DNA of 64,000 nt from Corynebacterium liangguodongii (GTDB taxonomy: Bacteria > Actinomycetota > Actinomycetes > Mycobacteriales > Mycobacteriaceae): positions 2,232,001 through 2,296,000 of the forward strand of contig NZ_CP026948.1 in the NCBI RefSeq assembly GCF_003070865.1, in the 5' to 3' direction. Position 1 is the stretch's first letter; each line of letters opens with the position of its first letter. Below are positions 59,116 to 64,000 of this stretch, piece after piece. The position numbers and the translations under genes were made by a program. The notes beneath the pieces are model-generated. The model did not search any database. It was not told the origin of the DNA and saw nothing but the letters and a program-made list of their open reading frames with translations.

Positions 59116-60582
59116 ATGAACACCCTGGCCTACACCGCTGACCAGATCCGCGCCGCGGAGCGCCCCCTGCTCGAGACCCAGTCGCACCCGGACGAGCTGA
59201 TGCAACAGGCAGCGCACGCGGTCTTCGATGTGGCCGGCCACCTCGCGCCGGAGGGCCGGATCCTGCTGCTGGTGGGCAAGGGCGGCAACGGCGGTGATGC
59301 TCTCTACGCGGGTGCGGAGTTGGCAATGTCCGGGCGCGATGTCGATGCGTGGCCCGTATTCGATGCGGCTCACCCCCGCGCCTTGGAGGCGTTCGCCAAC
59401 GCGGGGGGCCGCGTCGTCGAGCGTCCCGAGGGTGACTATCGCCTGGTCGTCGACGGCGTCTTGGGCATCGGCGGGTCAGGCGACCTCCCGCCAGAGTTCC
59501 AGGCCGCGTGCCGGGGCTGCACCGTCCTCGCCGTCGACGTTCCCAGCGGGATCAGCGCGGATACAGGCGAGCGGGGCGAAAACCACATCACAGCCAACGT
59601 CACTGTGACCTTCGGCGGGTGGCGCCTCGCGCACGGGCTCGCGCCAGAGTGCGGGGTGCAATTACTCGCGGACATCGGCGTCGGGGGCCGCAGCCTGGCC
59701 GCGGAGCTGTCCAGGCACGACGGCACGTCCATCTCCCGGGCGACCGGCCCCCAGCACGAGTGGCCCGCGGGGATCTCTCAGCTCGGCGCCCCGCGCCTGG
59801 GTTCTAGCGAGCCGGGCTTCTACGACGACAAGTACACCGGCGGGGTTGTCGGTATCCGGGCGGGCAGCGGGGCCTACCCCGGCGCGGCGATTCTCTGTGT
59901 CGCGGGCGCCGTCGCCGCTACCCCGGCGATGGTGCGCTACGCGGGCCCGCAGGCCCTCGAGGTCGTCCGCGCGCATCCGGAGGTCGTGGCCACGGACAGT
60001 ATCGATACGGCCGGCCGCGTGCAGGCGTGGGTGTTCGGGCCCGGCGCGGGCACCGACGAGGCAGCGCGCCGCGAGCTGGGGTGGGTGCTGGGCCAGGACG
60101 TGCCAGTGCTTATCGACGCCGACGGGCTGACCCTCCTCGAACACCACGTTGACCTGCAGACTTCCCTAGTAAAAAGGACGCACCCTACTATTGTGACCCC
60201 CCACGACGGGGAGTTTCAGAGGCTGCGGGACGCATTCGGCCTGAAGGAAAGCGATCGCTGCTCCGAGGCGCTCGCCATGGCCGCACACCTGAAGTGCACG
60301 GTGGTGCGCAAGGGCCGGGCCACCATCGTCGCCGAGCCTTCCGGCGCAACAGAGATCGTCGATGCCGGGAACTCCTGGGCCGCCACCCCGGGCTCGGGAG
60401 ACGTGCTGGCCGGGATCATGGGTGCCCGCGTGGCGCGGGACGGGGAGGCGGGAGTTGGGGCGTCGATACGCGTGCACGCGATGGCGGCGAAGCTGGCCGC
60501 GGATACTCCGTGGGGCGAGGCCCAGACCTCGGCGAGCGAGATCGCCAAGCACGTGCGTGCGGCGACGGCAAAGCTGAGCTAA
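59116..60582 (+). CDS. nnr: Bifunctional NAD(P)H-hydrate epimerase/dehydratase
   Basis: Repairs hydrated NAD(P)H. Of 488 residues, about 1–205 are the epimerase (YjeF_N) domain (LLLVGKGGNGGDALYAGAEL, VLAVDVPSGISADTGE), and 220–488 the ADP/ATP-dependent dehydratase (GPGAGTDEAARR, PVLIDADGLTLL, IVTPHDGEFQRL, NSWAATPGSGDVLAGIMGA). TACAGT at 59102 ends eight bases before ATG 59116, so the mRNA may be leaderless. The stop overlaps that of the Ldh gene. Confidence 0.93.
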   Translation: MNTLAYTADQIRAAERPLLETQSHPDELMQQAAHAVFDVAGHLAPEGRILLLVGKGGNGGDALYAGAELAMSGRDVDAWPVFDAAHPRALEAFANAGGRVVERPEGDYRLVVDGVLGIGGSGDLPPEFQAACRGCTVLAVDVPSGISADTGERGENHITANVTVTFGGWRLAHGLAPECGVQLLADIGVGGRSLAAELSRHDGTSISRATGPQHEWPAGISQLGAPRLGSSEPGFYDDKYTGGVVGIRAGSGAYPGAAILCVAGAVAATPAMVRYAGPQALEVVRAHPEVVATDSIDTAGRVQAWVFGPGAGTDEAARRELGWVLGQDVPVLIDADGLTLLEHHVDLQTSLVKRTHPTIVTPHDGEFQRLRDAFGLKESDRCSEALAMAAHLKCTVVRKGRATIVAEPSGATEIVDAGNSWAATPGSGDVLAGIMGARVARDGEAGVGASIRVHAMAAKLAADTPWGEAQTSASEIAKHVRAATAKLS

Positions 60583-61526
60583 AGCGCGGCGAGGACCTCG
60601 CTCCACGTCCCATCATCAATGTCGAGTTCGCCCGGCTCCACGTGGCCGCGGCCGGGGATGTAGACCTCGTATCGCTCGCGGAGCAGCTCCAGGTGCCCGA
60701 CGAGTCGCTCCAGGCTGCCTTCACCGAAAAACGACGGGTCCATCACCAGGCAGAATAGGCCAACAGAGGGAGATGCCTTCCCCTTGCCCGCGGCGGCGAG
60801 GGAGGACTCCCCTCCTGCCAGCATCGCCAGAGTCTCGAGGATGAGCGCCAGGTTTCCGCCGCGCCTTCCCCCGTTGGGGAGCATCGCGCCCTCCTCCACC
60901 GCAACGGCGGCGTCGGTGGTGGGGCGCCCCTCGCCGTCCACGGCCCAGCCCTCGGGGATAGCCTCTCCGCGCTCGGCGCGCTGGCGCACCTTGAGGAACG
61001 CCTCGGGCGTGACCGCCTGGTCGATCACCATGGCCCCGGGCACGCCGAAGGCCATCGGGTTGGTTCCCACCACGCGCTCGCCCGTCGCGGAGAGCGCGAC
61101 CAGGGCGGGCGAGTTTGTCGCGGTCAGGCTCACGAGCCCGTGGCGGGAGAAGAGCCGCGGGTACCACCCGAGCTCGCCGGTGGTGTAGGTGTTTCCCACC
61201 GCGGCCACCGCCACGCCCTGGGCGTGGGCGAGGTCGACCAAGGCGTCGAGGTGGTGCTCCAGGGCATACTGGGCGAGCCCTTCATCGGCGTCGATCGACA
61301 ACACCGCGCCGCGCACTTTCGCCTTCGGGTCGGCGTCGCCGTTGATCCGCCCCTCGTCGAGCGCGTCTAAGTAGCCGAGCAGATGGTAGGCCCCGTGGCT
61401 CGGCTTGCCCGCCAGCTCGGCGTCGAGGAACACCCCGGCGGGGGACTCTGCCTGGGCCCTACTCATGCCGTGGGCGAGGAAGGCATCGCGGAAGGTGGTG
61501 CGGACTGTGTCTATGTCGAGCTTCAT
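60579..61526 (-). CDS. Ldh-family (malate/L-sulfolactate-type) oxidoreductase
   Basis: A 315-residue NAD(P)-dependent enzyme of the MDH2/LDH2 family. Motifs are AGKPSHGAYHLLGYL (catalytic His), LTATNSPALVAL (usually TNT/TNS), GTNPMAFGVPGAMVID and GGRRGGNLALILETLAM. The substrate could be malate, lactate, sulfolactate or ureidoglycolate. ATG 61526 is used. It stands alone, convergent with nnr. Confidence 0.88.
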   Translation of the reverse strand: MKLDIDTVRTTFRDAFLAHGMSRAQAESPAGVFLDAELAGKPSHGAYHLLGYLDALDEGRINGDADPKAKVRGAVLSIDADEGLAQYALEHHLDALVDLAHAQGVAVAAVGNTYTTGELGWYPRLFSRHGLVSLTATNSPALVALSATGERVVGTNPMAFGVPGAMVIDQAVTPEAFLKVRQRAERGEAIPEGWAVDGEGRPTTDAAVAVEEGAMLPNGGRRGGNLALILETLAMLAGGESSLAAAGKGKASPSVGLFCLVMDPSFFGEGSLERLVGHLELLRERYEVYIPGRGHVEPGELDIDDGTWSEVLAAL

Positions 61527-61722
61527 GGCATCCACCGTAGGTGGTGAGTGCCAGATTGTGGGAGGGGCGGCTCAGCGAACTGGGGAAAGTGCCACATCTC
61601 TACCACGCAACACGGGATTTGGCACCCGCGAGGTTCAAGCCGCGACGGTGGCAGCGCTCCTGGCTGGGGCGGCGAGGGGGCGTCGTCAAGCAGGCGCGCC
61701 GCAGGTGAGTTACCGTGAACCG

Positions 61723-62868
61723 GTGAGAAATATCGTGCCCTTGGCCGCGATGGGGTTCGCGGCGTTCGTCTATGTCACCTTCGAAGTCTTCGCCGTGGGG
61801 CTCATTGCCCCCATGGCACGCGATTTAGGCGTGACCGAGGGCAGCATCGGGCTACTCATGACGGTCTACGCGGGCATCGTCGCGCTCATCACCATCCCGG
61901 CGATGCACTACACCCGCCGCATCGACCGCAAGCCGCTCTACATGGCCACTCTCGTGTTCCTGCTGGCAGGCGTCGTGCTGCAGGCCGTCGCTCCCACCTA
62001 CGCGGTACTCGTTATCGCCCGCGTCATCGCCGCGCTCACACACGGGCTGTTCTGGTCGCTGGTCAACCCGATGGCGGCACGCCTCGGCGGGGAGGGGCAT
62101 ACAGGCCAGGCGGTCGCGGTGGTCTCTCTCGGCTCGACGATGGCGCTCGTGCTCGGCTCGCCCGCGGTGACCTTCATCGGCGGGCTCATCGGGTGGCGCG
62201 GCGCCACGTGGGCGCTCGGGGCGCTTGTCGTGGTCTCATTCCTGGTGCTCATGGCCACGCTGCCCGCGATGCCGGCGATCCTTCCCGAGCAGGCCGCGGC
62301 CAAGCAGACGCGCTCGGCGATCCCGTCGTTAATTCTCTTCCTCGGCCTAGCGGTAACGGCGCTGTTTACCACGTATACCTACTTAGGGCTCATCGTGAAT
62401 ACGACGTCGGGACCGGCCTGGGTGCCCTTCGGGCTGGCGCTCTACGGGCTCATCGGCATCCCCGGCGTGCTATGGGCGGGCCGCCGCGTTGACCGGCGCA
62501 TGATCCGTCTCAACGTCGTGCCGACGATCCTCATGGTGCTCGCGTCCTCGCTGGGGCTTTTCGCCCTGAGCATTCACGGCCCCGCCGCCACGGCGTCGAC
62601 GGTGGCGATGATCTCCGTGTTGGGCCTGGCCGCCGGTGCCCTGCCCACGGTGGCCACCACCATCTTCCTCTTCGCGGGCGGGCCGAACCAGGACCGCGCC
62701 TCCGCGATCTACGTGGTCACCTTCCAGGTGGGCATCGCCTCGGGTTCCGCGCTCGGTGCCCTCGCGGTCGACGGCGGGGTGCTCGCGGGGACGCTGGCGT
62801 TAACGGCGCTCTTAGCGTCGGCGGCCGGGCTCGTGATGGCGCTGTGGTCGCGCCCGATCCTGCGCTAG
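61723..62868 (+). CDS. MFS exporter (DHA1/AraJ-like)
   Basis: A 381-residue transporter with 12 helices: MGFAAFVYVTFEVFAVGLIA at the start, RRIDRKPLYMATL as the loop 2–3 motif, ALTHGLFWSLVNPMAARLGG, then the second half with FAGGPNQDRASAIYVVTFQV. Members export drugs, sugars or amino acids. GTG 61723 was chosen: TACCGT (61712) lies just upstream and would make it leaderless; GTG 61705 is an alternative. Confidence 0.88.
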   Translation: MRNIVPLAAMGFAAFVYVTFEVFAVGLIAPMARDLGVTEGSIGLLMTVYAGIVALITIPAMHYTRRIDRKPLYMATLVFLLAGVVLQAVAPTYAVLVIARVIAALTHGLFWSLVNPMAARLGGEGHTGQAVAVVSLGSTMALVLGSPAVTFIGGLIGWRGATWALGALVVVSFLVLMATLPAMPAILPEQAAAKQTRSAIPSLILFLGLAVTALFTTYTYLGLIVNTTSGPAWVPFGLALYGLIGIPGVLWAGRRVDRRMIRLNVVPTILMVLASSLGLFALSIHGPAATASTVAMISVLGLAAGALPTVATTIFLFAGGPNQDRASAIYVVTFQVGIASGSALGALAVDGGVLAGTLALTALLASAAGLVMALWSRPILR

Positions 62869-62884
62869 CAGACCCCGCCCACGC

Positions 62885-62982
62885 AGACCGATCGGTCTAT
62901 ACAAAGGCCACACCGTAGCCGGAGCTCAATAAATTCACCGTGAAACAAACGATTGTGACCGTACCGCTCTGTCTGCCATAGT
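62885..62982 (+). promoter_or_regulatory. Palindromic operator and promoter before the SsuD-like gene
   Basis: AGACCGATCGGTCT (62885–62898) is a perfect 14-base palindrome of the TetR-operator type. Downstream TTGTGA (62953–62958) – 18 – CATAGT (62977–62982) is a good promoter, ending six bases before ATG 62989, so that transcript should be leaderless. The operator is about 55 bases upstream of the -35 box; it could instead serve a second promoter with TATACA at 62898. Confidence 0.6.
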
Positions 62983-62988
62983 GGCGCC

Positions 62989-64000
62989 ATGGCACTCACA
63001 TTCCACTGGTTCCTGCCGACCGCCGGGGATGCCCGTACCATCGTCGGTGGCGGGCACGGCGCGGCCACATCGGGCAGCTCGCGCCCCATCACGCGCAGCT
63101 ACCTCGCGCAAATCGCCCTCGCGGCCGAGGAAAACGGCTTCGACTCCGTCCTCACCCCGACCGGCGCGGAGTGCGAGGACTCGTGGCTCACGGACGCCTC
63201 GCTTATCGACGCCACCACCACGCTCAAGTTCCTCATCGCGTTCCGTCCCGGCCAGATCGGCCCGACGCTCTCCGCCCAGATGGCCGCAACCTTCCAGCGC
63301 CTGTCGAACAACCGCCTCAACGTCAACATCGTCACCGGCGGCGAGGACGCTGAGCAGCGCGCCTACGGCGACTACCTGACCAAGCAGCAGCGCTACGCAC
63401 GCACCGCCGAGTTCCTCCACATCGTCACCGCGCTCTGGCGGGGAGAGACCGTCGAGTTCGAGGGGACCTACCTGCGTGTGAACAACGCCCGCCTCTCAAA
63501 TCCCCCGGAGGTCGTCCCCCGGGTCTTCTTCGGCGGCTCCTCCCCCGCCGCCGGCGAGGTCGCGGCCCGGTTCGCCGACACCTACCTCACCTGGGGGGAG
63601 CCGCCGGCCCAGGTAAGCGAGAAGATCGCGTGGATCAACTCCCTCGCCCACCGCGCCGGCCGCGAGCTCTCCCACGGCATCCGCCTCCACGTGATCAGCC
63701 GCGACACCTCGGAGGAGGCATGGTCCGTGGCGGAGAAGCTCATCGAAAACATCTCCCCCGACCAGGTGGCCAAGGCTCAGGCGGGTTTGGCCACCTCTGC
63801 CTCTGAAGGGCAGCGCCGCATGGCGCAGCTGCACGACCGCGGCAAGGCGTTCGGATCGTCCTCGCGGGCACGCGACTTCGAGGTCTCCCCCAACCTGTGG
63901 GCCGGGATCGGTCTGGTGCGAGGCGGCGCCGGAACGGCGCTGGTCGGCTCGCACGCCGAGGTGGCCGACCGCATCGAGGAATACGCGGCGTGCGGGCTGG
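62989..64000 (+). CDS. SsuD-like alkanesulfonate monooxygenase (partial, runs off the end)
   Basis: The frame is open to the window edge (337 codons visible). It is an FMNH2-dependent, LLM-class enzyme: MALTFHWFLPTAGDART, VLTPTGAECEDSWL, LIAFRPGQIGPTLSAQMAAT, LNVNIVTGGED, VFFGGSSPAAGEVAARFADT then YLTWGEPP. These follow alkanesulfonate monooxygenase SsuD closely; it would release sulfite from alkanesulfonates under sulfur limitation. The C-terminus and any ssuABCE genes lie outside. Confidence 0.88.
   Translation, partial: MALTFHWFLPTAGDARTIVGGGHGAATSGSSRPITRSYLAQIALAAEENGFDSVLTPTGAECEDSWLTDASLIDATTTLKFLIAFRPGQIGPTLSAQMAATFQRLSNNRLNVNIVTGGEDAEQRAYGDYLTKQQRYARTAEFLHIVTALWRGETVEFEGTYLRVNNARLSNPPEVVPRVFFGGSSPAAGEVAARFADTYLTWGEPPAQVSEKIAWINSLAHRAGRELSHGIRLHVISRDTSEEAWSVAEKLIENISPDQVAKAQAGLATSASEGQRRMAQLHDRGKAFGSSSRARDFEVSPNLWAGIGLVRGGAGTALVGSHAEVADRIEEYAACGL

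Overview
The window is a stretch of chromosome from a high-GC actinobacterium, almost certainly a Corynebacterium. Supporting evidence: the gene order msrA–sodA–hrrA–hrrS and the order dnaB–rplI–ssb–rpsF–GT87–ponA–DUF5318–MarR–Usp recall the C. glutamicum chromosome; aceB and aceA are divergent around RamB-like sites; the rRNA spacer has no tRNA; several genes look leaderless. No phage, insertion sequence, CRISPR array or tRNA was found. The rRNA operon is read leftwards, which suggests replication enters from the right.

Layout. 1–5.3 kb: histidine utilisation (end of an IclR regulator, a remnant of an Abi/HEPN gene, hutH, hutU, hutI) with a HutR-like palindrome between hutH and hutU. 5.6–9.4 kb: DUF5926 protein, glycerophosphodiester phosphodiesterase and a membrane alpha/beta hydrolase. 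9.5–11.2 kb: an amino-acid carrier fragment, msrA and sodA (oxidative stress). 11.2–18.1 kb: RecB-like nuclease, haem-sensing HrrSA two-component system, then a tightly coupled lipoprotein / NUDIX–LOG fusion / SGNH lipoprotein operon. 17.9–23.5 kb: class E sortase with a small membrane partner, YidC paralog, TetR regulator, GlsB-type protein, universal stress protein, a 48-residue peptide gene and a pseudouridine synthase.

23.5–29.2 kb: a complete 5S–23S–16S operon on the minus strand, with leader, processing stems and a promoter candidate. 29.2–34.3 kb: GntR–ABC operon under a palindromic operator, NYN-domain protein, PspA, thioredoxin. 34.5–38.4 kb: copper chaperone and CopA ATPase with a CsoR-type operator, then an MFS transporter. 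38.4–43.5 kb: dnaB, an intergenic cluster of five DnaA boxes, two tandem paralogous small ATPases, and the rplI/ssb/rpsF operon with an S6:S18-like leader. 43.5–50 kb: envelope genes (GT87 glycosyltransferase, ponA), DUF5318, MarR (MalR-like) and Usp. 50–64 kb: TrhO, hydroxyacyl-CoA dehydrogenase, DUF1846, the glyoxylate bypass (malate synthase, isocitrate lyase), RraA, Fpg/Nei glycosylase, Nnr, Ldh-type oxidoreductase, MFS exporter and a partial SsuD-like monooxygenase.

Most genes are ordinary core or near-core genes. The least explained signals are the DnaA-box cluster beside dnaB with its paired ATPases, a 13-base word (GGCGTCGATAAGC) that recurs far more often than composition predicts, the NUDIX–LOG fusion, and several small conserved-looking membrane or secreted peptides. 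No clear new multi-gene defence or biosynthetic system was seen.
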